Assembly (NCBI RefSeq): GCF_016908975.1
Contig: NZ_JAFBEX010000011.1
Location: 62,001 to 126,000, forward strand
Length of the DNA: 64,000 nt
Reading direction: 5' to 3'
From: Neobacillus cucumis
Lineage (GTDB): Bacteria > Bacillota > Bacilli > Bacillales > Cytobacillaceae
In this document: positions 26,342 through 36,474 of the stretch, piece by piece
Position numbering within the stretch: position 1 is the first letter of the stretch
Layout of the letters: every line of letters starts with the position of its first letter
Position numbers and translations under genes: made by a program
The notes under the pieces: model-generated
Told to the model about the DNA's origin: nothing
Seen by the model: only the letters and a program-made list of their open reading frames with translations
Database searches by the model: none

Positions 26342-27469
26342 ATGAAGTTTGTATTAGCCCCTGATTCATTTAAGGAAAGTATGTCGTCCAAGAGGGCTGC
26401 TCTTGCGATGGAAAAGGGAATAAAAGCAGTATTTCCTAATGCAGAATGTGTGATTGTTCCCATGGCTGACGGTGGAGAAGGAACGGTCGAATCTCTAGTG
26501 AGTGTGTCAAACGGGGAAATGATTAAGACAGAAGTAATTGGACCATTAGGCGAAAAAGTGATAGCTGAATATGGTCTACTAGGACAAGGGAAAACGGCCG
26601 TTATAGAGATGGCCTCAGCAAGTGGACTTGAATTGATCAAGCAAGGGGATCGAAATCCATTACTAACCACAACCTATGGGACAGGTCAATTAATTATTCA
26701 TGCTCTAAATAAGGGCGTGACACGGTTGTTGATTGGAATAGGCGGTAGTGCTACTAATGATGGCGGCATGGGAATGTTACAAGCGTTAGGCGTTTCTTTC
26801 AAAGACCAAAGTGGAGATGAACTGCCATTTGGTGGAGGGGCATTGCATCGCTTACATTCAATTGATATGAGTGGATTGGATGAACGGATCAATAGGGTAA
26901 AAATTGATGTTGCCTGCGATGTCACCAATCCTTTAATCGGTGAAAATGGAGCATCTGCCATTTTTGGTCCTCAAAAAGGAGCAACTCCCGAAATGATAAC
27001 AGTTCTTGACCAAAATCTAGCGCACTTTGCCGAAGTGACGAAGAAGCAGCTTGGTCAAGATATTGCCCATATGGATGGTGCCGGTGCTGCCGGCGGCCTT
27101 GGTGCAGGGTTAATGGCTTTCTTAAATGCTCAGCTCAAAAAAGGTATCGACCTTGTGATTGAATATACTGGCCTTGAAGAACGAATCAAGGGAGCAGATT
27201 ATGTATTTACTGGAGAGGGCAGCATTGATGGCCAGACATTGTTTGGCAAAACACCGTACGGAGTTGCTAATATAGCCAAAAAATACTCAGTTCCTGTAAT
27301 TGCTTTTACTGGTCGAGTGGGCAATGGCGTAGAATCTCTATACGATAACGGATTTAATGCGATTATCGGGATCTTAAAAGGGGTTGCTACATTAGAGGAA
27401 GCACTCGCATCAGGAGAAGCAAATTTAACGTTCGCTGCAGAAAATATTTGCCGCATCTTAAAAATTTAG
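26342..27469 (+). CDS. garK: Glycerate kinase
   Basis: Phosphorylates D-glycerate, the last step of the glucarate island. 375 residues of the GarK/GlxK family: KFVLAPDSFKESMSS at the N-terminus, ADGGEGTVE, GIGGSATNDGGMG (about 140-152) and FTGEGSIDGQT near residue 290. ATG 26342 follows AAAGGA. A terminator follows. Confidence 0.94.
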   Translation: MKFVLAPDSFKESMSSKRAALAMEKGIKAVFPNAECVIVPMADGGEGTVESLVSVSNGEMIKTEVIGPLGEKVIAEYGLLGQGKTAVIEMASASGLELIKQGDRNPLLTTTYGTGQLIIHALNKGVTRLLIGIGGSATNDGGMGMLQALGVSFKDQSGDELPFGGGALHRLHSIDMSGLDERINRVKIDVACDVTNPLIGENGASAIFGPQKGATPEMITVLDQNLAHFAEVTKKQLGQDIAHMDGAGAAGGLGAGLMAFLNAQLKKGIDLVIEYTGLEERIKGADYVFTGEGSIDGQTLFGKTPYGVANIAKKYSVPVIAFTGRVGNGVESLYDNGFNAIIGILKGVATLEEALASGEANLTFAAENICRILKI

Positions 27470-27479
27470 ACATAAAGTA

Positions 27480-27510
27480 AACGCTGCTAAGTTCTGCAGC
27501 GTTTTTTATT
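27480..27510 (+). terminator. Terminator after glycerate kinase
   Basis: AACGCTGC pairs with GCAGCGTT, followed by TTTTTATTTT. Confidence 0.9.
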
Positions 27511-27583
27511 TTATTCGCTGGTGATAAAGAACGTTAATATATTATAATAGGCTTACAAAAATGGTAAAACAAGGAGCCTAAGT

Positions 27584-28279
27584 ATGGATGAAAGTCCGAA
27601 AAAGATACATGTTGAGTCAGTAAACCGTAATACCTTATCTAAACAGGTAGTGAAAAGTATTATTCAACTCCTGGTTAGTGGTCAGATGAAACCAGGAGAT
27701 AAGCTCCCAACGGAAATGGAATTAATGGAGAAAATTAGTGTGAGCCGGCCTGTGTTACGTGAGGCACTTAGTTCTCTTGAGTCCCTAGGTGTTATCAGCC
27801 GTAAAACACGTGAAGGTACTTTTTTTAATAATAAAATTAGCAGTCATCCCTTTTCCATTATGTTATCCCTGGCACATGATAATCTGCAGGCCATAATTGA
27901 AGCAAGAATGGCATTAGAATTGGGCTTAATTACAATTGCAGCTGAGAAAATCAGCGATGAAGAACTTAGTCGACTTAAAAGTACGATTGATGTGATTGCA
28001 AACAGTAACGGAAGTGACTATGGAGAAGCGGACATTGAATTTCATCGGATCATTGCCTTAAGTGCAAATAACCAGATTGTGGAAGGGATGGTTGATTCAT
28101 TAATCGTTACCCTTGTCAAAACGAACAGTGAAATAAAAGTTCGCGAACCAGAACGAACCGTTCAACATCATCTGGCTATCTATAAGGCATTGGAAAAACG
28201 GGATCCTTTTGAGGCATTTCATCAAATGTATTTACATCTAGATTACGTACGACAAAAGGTGTTAAAAGATCATACCTAA
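27584..28279 (+). CDS. FCD-domain GntR-family (FadR subfamily) regulator
   Basis: 231 residues. The N-terminal winged helix is at about 15-75 (GDKLPTEMELMEKISVSRPVLREALSSLESLGVISRKTREGTFF in overlapping motifs) and the C-terminal FCD ligand domain at about 90-225, with the Asp/His metal residues in EARMALE, EFHRIIAL and HHLAIYKAL. AAGGAG precedes the ATG; it has its own promoter after a terminator. FCD regulators often sense sugar acids, so control of the adjacent glucarate genes is plausible. Confidence 0.88.
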   Translation: MDESPKKIHVESVNRNTLSKQVVKSIIQLLVSGQMKPGDKLPTEMELMEKISVSRPVLREALSSLESLGVISRKTREGTFFNNKISSHPFSIMLSLAHDNLQAIIEARMALELGLITIAAEKISDEELSRLKSTIDVIANSNGSDYGEADIEFHRIIALSANNQIVEGMVDSLIVTLVKTNSEIKVREPERTVQHHLAIYKALEKRDPFEAFHQMYLHLDYVRQKVLKDHT

Positions 28280-28312
28280 GCATTAAAAAGGTGATTTCTA
28301 AGAAGTTAAACC

Positions 28313-28350
28313 AAAAGAGTCTGTCCCTTTTAAAGGACAGACTCTTCATT
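28313..28350. terminator. Bidirectional terminator
   Basis: AAGAGTCTGTCC pairs with GGACAGACTCTT between convergent genes. Confidence 0.9.
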
Positions 28351-28371
28351 TTACTGCTATTTTTTTGCATG

Positions 28372-29310
28372 TTAATTTTGTATGGTTACCTTTACTTGTT
28401 TTACGCCAAAATTGATGGCATCATGTTCAGAAGGAATAAAGATATCAATTCGATTTCCTTTAATGGCTCCACCAGTATCTCCTGCGACAGCCTCACCATA
28501 GCCTTCTACATAAACTTTACTGCCCAGCGGTATTACGGATGGATCAACTGCAATGACTTTTGTCTCAGGGTTTGCTTTAAGGTTAATTCCAGTAGCCGTA
28601 GTACCAGAACATCCCTCACACGACGCCGTATATGCGGTTGCTTTTACTGTGATTTCCTTTGAGCCTGTATCCTCCGTTGGTGCGGCGGGTGCCGCAGGTG
28701 CACTTTTCTCAGGGCTTGTATTACTCGTTGGTGCGGCGGGTGCCGCAGGTGTGCTTTTCTCAGCACTTGTATTACTTGTGGATGCAGCTGGTGCCGCAGG
28801 TGTGCTTTTCTCAGCACTTGTATTACTTGTAGGTGCGGCGGGTGCCGCAGGTGTACTTGTCTCAGCACTTGTATTACTTGTGGATGCAGCCGGTACTGCA
28901 GGTGCACTATCCGTTTGTGCTTGTGCAGCAGGCATAGCCTGTTCCTTGGTATTAATAGCATTAAAGATTAGTAGATTTAATCCAGGCTGAATAAGATCGC
29001 TATGTAATTCGTTCCACTCTTTAAGTTGCGAAACAGTTATATCATTATTCATAGAGATGTCCCATAATGTGTCACCTTGTTTAACAATATGTTGTTTATC
29101 CGGTGAAATATTTAGAATATCCCCGGGATGGATTAGGTCCGTATGCAGTTGATTCCAACTTTGGATACTTTCTAAAGATATATTATTTGCACGTGAGAGA
29201 TCCCACAGGGTATCCCCTTTTTGTACTGTTAATGTTGCAGCTTGTACATTAGCACTTACCGTTACCGAGAGTACAGTAACTGCTAAAATGGTTATGATTC
29301 TTTTAAGCAT
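28372..29310 (-). CDS. Secreted LysM-3D domain cell-wall protein (YocH-like)
   Basis: 312-residue exported protein. Signal peptide (residues 1-25, ending NVQA|A), two LysM wall-binding repeats (about 27-70 and 75-120, both with KGDTLWD or QGDTLWD), an Ala/Pro/Ser/Thr linker of about five near-identical 20-residue repeats (SNTSAEKSTPAAPAA type), and a C-terminal 3D domain (TAYTA; GDTGGAIKGNRIDIF with the three Asp). The 3D domain acts as a muralytic transglycosylase-like module. ATG 29310 follows GGGGGT. The linker is encoded by 60-bp DNA repeats and may vary in length. Confidence 0.92.
   Translation of the reverse strand: MLKRIITILAVTVLSVTVSANVQAATLTVQKGDTLWDLSRANNISLESIQSWNQLHTDLIHPGDILNISPDKQHIVKQGDTLWDISMNNDITVSQLKEWNELHSDLIQPGLNLLIFNAINTKEQAMPAAQAQTDSAPAVPAASTSNTSAETSTPAAPAAPTSNTSAEKSTPAAPAASTSNTSAEKSTPAAPAAPTSNTSPEKSAPAAPAAPTEDTGSKEITVKATAYTASCEGCSGTTATGINLKANPETKVIAVDPSVIPLGSKVYVEGYGEAVAGDTGGAIKGNRIDIFIPSEHDAINFGVKQVKVTIQN
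28683..28915 (-). repeat. 60-bp tandem repeats inside the LysM-3D gene
   Basis: About four near-identical units with GGTGCGGCGGGTGCCGCAGG on the plus strand encode the linker. Confidence 0.85.
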
Positions 29311-29530
29311 TTCTTTTACCCCCATGTTCTTTAGTTGCCAACTTTTCATTATCGTAACATAGATATTTCTGAAACAAAGAACAGAGGGATGTTAAATCGT
29401 TTACATTCGTGGCAATAATATTGCAGTAATATTTCCAAAACAAATAAATATTCAAAAAATAATGCCAAAAGTATCCTTCATTCGAATCGTAAACTTCGCT
29501 ATAATGATAAATTAAAGGGGGTGCTTACAG

Positions 29531-29623
29531 ATGGAGAATCACATAAGATTGTCTGGTACTTCTTCCACTCATGCAAGGCCTATTATTGGAAAGGCGATAC
29601 TTTGCGTGGGGCGAAACATATAA
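29531..29623 (+). CDS. Possible 30-residue peptide
   Basis: MENHIRLSGTSSTHARPIIG then ten more residues; AAGGGGGTG lies 8 bases upstream. No recognised family. It precedes the CD3324-family gene by about 80 bp and could be a leader peptide. Weakly supported. Confidence 0.35.
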   Translation: MENHIRLSGTSSTHARPIIGKAILCVGRNI

Positions 29624-29704
29624 ATTTATCGCTGAAAGAGCTTTTCTAATATTTTGGCTTTGCACCTTATTTTCTTTCAAAATTAAAATAAGGAGCGGGC
29701 AAAG

Positions 29705-29974
29705 GTGAAGTATATTAATGCAAATAAGGTTTTACCTGAAAACCTAATCGTGGAAATCCAAAAGTATGTCCAGGGAGAAACCCTTTATATTCCTAAGCCG
29801 GAAACAGAGCGCCGGAAATGGGGAACTTCAAGTGGGGGAAGACGGATGCTTGATCGCCGTAATGAAGCCATAAGAAATTCTTTTATGAATGGAAGCAGTA
29901 TCCAGCAATTAGCTGAAGAATATTACCTCTCTACCGAGACGATTAAGAAAATAGCGTATTCACATAAACAATAG
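29705..29974 (+). CDS. CD3324-family small helix-turn-helix protein
   Basis: 89 residues: MKYINANKVLPENLIVEIQK, YVQGETLYIPK, then a basic segment and a helix-turn-helix-like end (IQQLAEEYYLSTETIKKI). This is the arrangement of the CD3324 family, possibly related to Mor-type activators; the function is unknown. GTG start with AAGGAG about 9 bases upstream. Confidence 0.8.
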   Translation: MKYINANKVLPENLIVEIQKYVQGETLYIPKPETERRKWGTSSGGRRMLDRRNEAIRNSFMNGSSIQQLAEEYYLSTETIKKIAYSHKQ

Positions 29975-29977
29975 AAG

Positions 29978-30015
29978 AACAGCACTGGTGAAATCCTTCA
30001 TCAGTGCTGTTTTAT
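29978..30015 (+). terminator. Terminator after the CD3324-family gene
   Basis: AACAGCACTG pairs with CAGTGCTGTT, followed by TTATTT. Confidence 0.9.
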
Positions 30016-30020
30016 TTAAG

Positions 30021-30266
30021 GGCTCTGTTAAACGAAATTGTTGTTTTTAATACCCTGTTTATTGGAGCGGAAGGCGCTCGACTCCTCGAAAATGCTATCG
30101 CATTTTCTTCGTGCGTGGGCGGATTCGAGGGAGAATTTCAATGTCCTGCGGGAGTACGGGGCTGGGGAGACCCCACAGGCGCTGTCTTCGCCGAGGAGGC
30201 TCCCCGCACGCCCGCGGGTTTGCTAAGCGCCTGCAGTGGAAATAAACAGCCAAGTATAACAGAGCC
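30021..30266. mobile_element. MITE-like repeat, 246 bp, with 10-bp terminal inverted repeats
   Basis: Ends are GGCTCTGTTA and TAACAGAGCC, perfect inverted repeats. The GC-rich interior includes GCGGGAGTACGGGGCTGGGG. It has no transposase. Its ends and core resemble the larger element at 36475-37526, so both belong to one family. No clear target duplication. Confidence 0.75.
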
Positions 30267-30371
30267 TTATGTAAAAAACGTTTCTAAGTTATTTTCTCCA
30301 TTTTAAAATTTTGCTGCTCTTTTTATAATAAGTGTAAAGAGACGGCAGCAAAATGACTGGAGATGTACATG

Positions 30372-31022
30372 ATGACAGAAAAATTCATTAAAAATGAACA
30401 GTTAAATTTTATAAAAACGCAGATTACTTTGATTAAGGACAGTGTCAGAAAGAATTTACCCCCAACCGTTTTGGCTGCTGTGATCGACTTAGCTAATGCT
30501 AAGATCCTAGATCTTATTCCAAATGCATCTTTGGATCAACAAAAAATGCTGGACCTTTCAAAACTAAAATCAGATGACGAGTACGAGCAGTATGTCCAAC
30601 GGCTATCGGACTTTTTGCGGCCATTCCCAAGAGTTACTGAGCAGCAACTGAAAAAAATGTTTCCGAAGAATAAAAAATTAAAGCTGCCTGATTTATCACA
30701 AATAGACCACAGCCAACTGACCTATTTAAGCTGGAACGATTTAGGATCCAATAAAAAGTTCATTGTCTATGAGCTAGAGGGAACAATGGCGGGCATTGAA
30801 TGCAAATTGACACCAACTAGTAAAAAGAATATTTGTTCTTTCTGTAATGGCTTTGGGGAGGTTGCTTATTTTTCCACTGTCACAAAAGCGAAAAAATCCA
30901 AAAATCCGGATTATTACAAGGCCATCGGCAACCTTATTTGCACGGATAGCAGCGAATGTAATAAAAAAATAACTAATGTCGAATATTTAACAACTTTTCT
31001 AAAAGATTCACTAGGAATGTAA
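30372..31022 (+). CDS. EF-G binding protein of the FusB/FBP family
   Basis: Binds elongation factor G on the ribosome; FusB/FusC relatives rescue EF-G from fusidic acid. 216 residues with a helical N-terminal domain (NEQLNFIKTQI..) and a C-terminal treble-clef zinc finger with CSFC (about 155) and CTDSSEC (about 198). ATG 30372 (MTEKF) is 9 bases after GGAG; ATGs at 30363 and 30369 are alternatives. Chromosomal Bacillaceae members need not confer resistance. Stands alone. Confidence 0.88.
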   Translation: MTEKFIKNEQLNFIKTQITLIKDSVRKNLPPTVLAAVIDLANAKILDLIPNASLDQQKMLDLSKLKSDDEYEQYVQRLSDFLRPFPRVTEQQLKKMFPKNKKLKLPDLSQIDHSQLTYLSWNDLGSNKKFIVYELEGTMAGIECKLTPTSKKNICSFCNGFGEVAYFSTVTKAKKSKNPDYYKAIGNLICTDSSECNKKITNVEYLTTFLKDSLGM

Positions 31023-31067
31023 AACCCTCACATAGGACAGTGATGGCTCTATTAAAAAGTAAAGCCC

Positions 31068-31125
31068 TGCAACATAATACCAACGGTAAATGGAGGTTTT
31101 ATGTTACAGGTTCTTCTTTTTTTAT
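31068..31125. terminator. Terminator between FusB-like and aquaporin genes
   Basis: CTGCAACATAA pairs with TTATGTTACAG, followed by a T-run. Confidence 0.75.
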
Positions 31126-31192
31126 AAAAGTCTAAGGATCATCGTTACAGCTAGTTCGCCTGTACCCTTTGTTACAGTGCTATTCACTGGCT

Positions 31193-32035
31193 CTATTTTG
31201 CCTTTAGAAAAGTGACAACGGGAGCATCTGACTTTAACAACTTTTGTTTTTTCATTCCTGAAAAATACAATAAAACTAATATAAGGGAGGTTAAACCTAA
31301 CGTAATGAACAACTGGAAGGACATTTTTCCAAGGAACACACTATTGTAAAAGAAGCCACCAAGAACTCCCCCAAGAATAGGTCCAATAACCGGTATCCAA
31401 GCATAGCGCCAGTTTGATTTCCCTTTAGAAGGGATTGGTAAAAGGAAATGCATGATTCGGGGTCCTAAATCACGAGCTGGATTCAGCGCTGCACCAGTCG
31501 TTCCAGCTAATGCTAAGCTGAGAGTCATAATTAAAAAACCGACAGCTATTGGGTGAAGGCCATCTGTAAACTTGTTGGCACCAATCGAAAGAATCCCAAG
31601 TACCAGAATAAAGGTTGCGATGATTTCACTTAAAAGATTGGAAAACGTATGCTGAATGGCTGGACCTGTTGAAAAAACACCTAAAATGACGTTTGGATCC
31701 TTTGTTTCTTTCCAATGAGGAAAATACTGTAAATATACCCCAGCTGCACCAATCATGGCACCTAAGAACTGAGCAGCGATGTATCCGGGAACCTGTTCCC
31801 AAGGAAAATTACCTGTAAAGGCTAAAGCTAAGGTGATAACCGGATTTAAATGGGCTCCGCTTATGTCTCCTACAGTAAAAATGGCGATGGTGACGGCCAT
31901 CCCCCATGCAAATTGAATCGTAAACCATCCGGCGTTATAAGCAAAAGACTTTTTGAGAGAGGCGCCCGCACATACACTTCCCCCTATAAAAAGTAAAATG
32001 GCAGTACCAACGACCTCTCCCCAGAAGGCTGTCAT
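31193..32035 (-). CDS. Aquaglyceroporin (GlpF/MIP family)
   Basis: Membrane channel for glycerol or small solutes, 280 residues, six membrane segments. The second pore motif is NPARD (ALNPARDLGPR), the Asp indicating a glycerol-type channel. The first motif is NPV (GAHLNPVITLAL) instead of NPA, an unusual variant. GGAAGGGG precedes the ATG. The gene follows the HutC-type regulator by 36 bp in the same direction, so the two are probably co-transcribed; no glpK or glpD is near. Confidence 0.92.
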   Translation of the reverse strand: MTAFWGEVVGTAILLFIGGSVCAGASLKKSFAYNAGWFTIQFAWGMAVTIAIFTVGDISGAHLNPVITLALAFTGNFPWEQVPGYIAAQFLGAMIGAAGVYLQYFPHWKETKDPNVILGVFSTGPAIQHTFSNLLSEIIATFILVLGILSIGANKFTDGLHPIAVGFLIMTLSLALAGTTGAALNPARDLGPRIMHFLLPIPSKGKSNWRYAWIPVIGPILGGVLGGFFYNSVFLGKMSFQLFITLGLTSLILVLLYFSGMKKQKLLKSDAPVVTFLKAK

Positions 32036-32071
32036 GGTTTTACCCCTTCCTATTATTGTTTAGTTGTTTTA

Positions 32072-32779
32072 TCAGAACTGGCTATTTGCTTGGATAAAGA
32101 ATTGGGATTGTTCATAGTTATAGGTGACTTTGGAAAAGTCAAATGGCTGACCATTCGTTAAATGAAAAATAGTTTCTACGTTAAGTTTGGGTGAGTCCAC
32201 CTTTAGGCCTAAATACATAGCTTCCTCTTCATTCAGCTTACCTACTTGAAGAAACATATCTGAAAAGCCAACCTTTAATCCCAAACCTTCTCTAATGTAA
32301 TTAAAGATTGATTCCGAGACAATTTCTCTATTTAAATACGTAATAATGGCTTTATTATAATAGGATTCTTCAAAGCACAAGGTTTGTCCATTGATATACC
32401 GTACCCTCTTAACATAATAGACATCGTCACTAAGTCCAATATTTAAGCTATCGGCTGCCTCTTGCGTTGGTTTTCTTACGTCTAATTCTATGAGCTTTGA
32501 AGTAACTTGAAAATCTTCAAGATCTTTTTTAAAGCCTTGGTTAGAAAGTAGGCTAATGTAACCTTCCCTTTTATGCCTTCTAACAAAAATCCCGCTGCCC
32601 CTTACTTGAAAGACGACTCCCTTTCTCTCCAAAAGATCTAAAGATTTAGTAATCGTACTCTTACTCACATCAAATTGAGCCATCAGTGTTTCTAGTACGG
32701 GTAGCTTATCCCCCTGTTGAAGGGCATTTTGCTCAATATATTGTTCAATTTCTGTTGCAATTTGTTGGTATTTTAACAT
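32072..32779 (-). CDS. GntR-family (HutC subfamily) sugar regulator, GmuR-like
   Basis: 235 residues: N-terminal winged helix (1-70; QQGDKLPVLETLMAQFDVSKSTITKSLDLLERKGVVF in parts) and C-terminal UTRA ligand domain (about 95-230; VRYINGQTLCFEESYYNK). It is divergent from the GH1 phospho-beta-glucosidase, as gmuR/ydhQ-type regulators often accompany such genes. The palindromic TATACCGGTA within the bgl promoter is the likely operator; the same element lies in the mannose PTS promoter. Ligand probably a sugar phosphate. Confidence 0.88.
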   Translation of the reverse strand: MLKYQQIATEIEQYIEQNALQQGDKLPVLETLMAQFDVSKSTITKSLDLLERKGVVFQVRGSGIFVRRHKREGYISLLSNQGFKKDLEDFQVTSKLIELDVRKPTQEAADSLNIGLSDDVYYVKRVRYINGQTLCFEESYYNKAIITYLNREIVSESIFNYIREGLGLKVGFSDMFLQVGKLNEEEAMYLGLKVDSPKLNVETIFHLTNGQPFDFSKVTYNYEQSQFFIQANSQF

Positions 32780-32874
32780 ATCAATTCCTCATTAGTTATG
32801 AACTTTCTTAATAGTAGAAGTATAACATAAACATACTAAAATTATTATACAGTTACAAAAAAATTATTTATTAC

Positions 32875-32903
32875 TTGAAAAATTATACCGGTACAATTAT
32901 ATT
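32875..32903 (+). promoter_or_regulatory. Promoter with embedded TATACCGGTA operator, phospho-beta-glucosidase
   Basis: TTGAAA (32875-32880), 17-bp spacer containing TATACCGGTACA, then TATATT (32898-32903). Same geometry as 1247-1275. Confidence 0.75.
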
Positions 32904-32949
32904 ATTAATGTGAAGATCATAAATGAAGAATACTAAAGACGTATATTGA

Positions 32950-34413
<1,464 letters not shown>

Positions 34414-34448
34414 AAGATAGAAACTGCCTTGATTGGCGGTTTGATTGA

Positions 34449-34496
34449 AACCCGAATAAGGGACACTTAAAAAGTTCCCTTTTTGGGTTTTTTATA
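34449..34496 (+). terminator. Terminator after the phospho-beta-glucosidase
   Basis: AACCC..AGGGAC pairs with GTTCCCT..GGGTT, then TTTTTTATA. The following 200 bp to the mqo promoter hold nothing else I recognise. Confidence 0.75.
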
Positions 34497-34718
34497 TGGT
34501 GATTTATGTATGAAATGATTTAGTATTTCCAATAATGGTGCTGTGCATGAAAATCGTTACGGTGAGTTTTAGATATGGTTTTTTCTAGTGCTTTGTAACA
34601 GGACCTTGAATTTTTACCATATTTTAAATGGTTTATTTCCTATCAAAATACTAGATGATATTTTAATATTTTAAATATTTGTGATAAAATATTAAGAGGG
34701 AATAATTTGATCCAGAAA

Positions 34719-34800
34719 AGGTGTGTTACTAGGTCGCGCCCTGGTTTGCTGTGACGTTTAAGAGGAGCGCCTACACCGATTCTGCGAATCTTAGATAAGG
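34719..34800 (+). promoter_or_regulatory. Structured 5' leader of mqo
   Basis: Interrupted stem: GGTGT, AGG, GCGC and CCT on the left pair with AGG, GCGC, CCT and ACACC on the right (to about 34781), followed by a GATTC/GAATC hairpin just before the ribosome binding site GGGACGG. It is GC-rich against AT-rich surroundings. I do not recognise it as a known riboswitch class. Confidence 0.5.
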
Positions 34801-34810
34801 GACGGTTAAT

Positions 34811-36328
34811 ATGAGCAACGGACAAACTAAAACAGACGTGATCTTAATTGGTGCAGGAATCATGAGTGCGACTTTGGGAACAATGCTGAAGGAATTAGTA
34901 CCGGACTGGAATATGACAGTGTTTGAGAAGCTCGAAAACGCAGGAGAAGAAAGCTCTAACGAGTGGAATAATGCGGGAACTGGACATGCTGCACTGTGCG
35001 AGCTTAACTACACCGTCGAAAAACCAGACGGATCCATAGATATTAACAAAGCAATCAAAATTAATGAACAATTTCAAGATTCAATGCAGTTTTGGTCCTA
35101 TTTAGTAAACAGCAAATTGATACGCAATCCGCAAAACTTTATTATGCCATTGCCCCATATGAGTTTAGTACAAGGGGAAAAGAATGTATCCTTTTTGAAA
35201 AAGCGCTTTAAAGCGATGGCAACCAATCCTTTATTCCAAGGGATGGAATTCTCCGATGACCCGAAAAAATTGAAGGAATGGATTCCGCTTATTATGAAAG
35301 GCCGTACGGAGGATGAACCTATAGCGGCAACAAAAATCGACTCTGGAACAGATGTCAACTTTGGCGCTTTAACACGCATGTTATTTGATCATTTAGAGAG
35401 TAATAATGTCAAAATAAACTACAAACATAGTGTTGATGATATTAAACGTACTAGCGATGGCATGTGGGAATTGAAAGTGCGCAATCTTGAGAGCAATACG
35501 GTCGAACGCCATACGGCAAAGTTTGTCTTTATCGGTGGCGGTGGAGGAAGCCTGCATTTACTACAAAAATCAGGTATACCTGAAGGAAAACATATTGGGG
35601 GATTCCCTGTAAGTGGACTATTTATGGTGTGTAAGAATCCGGAAGTGGTGGCCGAGCACCATGCAAAAGTGTACGGCAAGGCGAAGGTTGGTGCTCCGCC
35701 AATGTCTGTTCCACATCTTGACACAAGATTTATTGATAATAAGAAATCGCTATTATTTGGACCATTTGCTGGCTTCTCACCAAGGTTCTTAAAAACAGGT
35801 TCCATGTTTGACTTGGTCACTTCCGTAAAACCGAATAATGTCTTAACAATGTTGGCGGCGGGCGCAAAAGAGATGTCCTTGACGAAATATCTGATTCAAC
35901 AAGTGATGTTGTCGAAAGAGCAGCGCATGGAAGAGTTACGTGAGTTTATCCCGAACGCTAAAAGTGAGGATTGGGATTTAGTCGTAGCGGGTCAGCGTGT
36001 ACAAGTAATCAAAGATACGGTTACAGGAGGCAAAGGAACGCTTCAATTTGGTACGGAAGTGGTTAGTGCATCTGATGGGTCCATCGCAGCATTACTGGGC
36101 GCTTCTCCAGGTGCCTCTACGGCAGTTTCTGTTATGCTTGAGGTAATAAAGAAATGTTTCCCACAACATATCAAAGCATGGGAACCGAAAATAAAAGAAA
36201 TGATTCCATCATATGGCGTATCACTTCTAGACAAACCAGAACTCATCAACGAAATTCATACATCAACAGCACAAACGCTTGGTTTAAGCAAACACGCGAA
36301 GCGAGAAAAAGGCCGAAGCGTATCATAG
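34811..36328 (+). CDS. mqo: Malate:quinone oxidoreductase
   Basis: FAD enzyme at the membrane face oxidising malate to oxaloacetate and reducing the quinone pool. 505 residues. The N-terminal dinucleotide fold ([18 protein letters not shown]) is followed by the Mqo signature [19 protein letters not shown] near residue 55-72; the C-terminus keeps [19 protein letters not shown] precedes the ATG. Monocistronic with its own structured leader and terminator. Confidence 0.95.
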   Translation: MSNGQTKTDVILIGAGIMSATLGTMLKELVPDWNMTVFEKLENAGEESSNEWNNAGTGHAALCELNYTVEKPDGSIDINKAIKINEQFQDSMQFWSYLVNSKLIRNPQNFIMPLPHMSLVQGEKNVSFLKKRFKAMATNPLFQGMEFSDDPKKLKEWIPLIMKGRTEDEPIAATKIDSGTDVNFGALTRMLFDHLESNNVKINYKHSVDDIKRTSDGMWELKVRNLESNTVERHTAKFVFIGGGGGSLHLLQKSGIPEGKHIGGFPVSGLFMVCKNPEVVAEHHAKVYGKAKVGAPPMSVPHLDTRFIDNKKSLLFGPFAGFSPRFLKTGSMFDLVTSVKPNNVLTMLAAGAKEMSLTKYLIQQVMLSKEQRMEELREFIPNAKSEDWDLVVAGQRVQVIKDTVTGGKGTLQFGTEVVSASDGSIAALLGASPGASTAVSVMLEVIKKCFPQHIKAWEPKIKEMIPSYGVSLLDKPELINEIHTSTAQTLGLSKHAKREKGRSVS

Positions 36329-36349
36329 AGTCCACAAATTTATGAGTAA

Positions 36350-36395
36350 AAAGGGTGTTGAAGCAATGTTTGGAATTGCTTGACACCCTTTCTTC
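36350..36395. terminator. Terminator after mqo
   Basis: AAAGGGTGTtGAAGCAAT pairs with ATTGCTTgACACCCTTT. Confidence 0.9.
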
Positions 36396-36474
36396 GTTTT
36401 TAATATCCCTTATACCATTTTTAAACAATCCCTATAACAAGAGTTTGAAGCTGTTCTCTAGTATTTATATTTTT

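Noticed and set aside
28553..28990. 145-codon plus-strand frame rich in Val/Gly/Ala
   Set aside because: It is the antisense of the repetitive linker of the LysM-3D gene.
30004..30306. 100-codon frame across the 246-bp element
   Set aside because: It crosses both terminal repeats of a MITE-like element and has no ribosome binding site.
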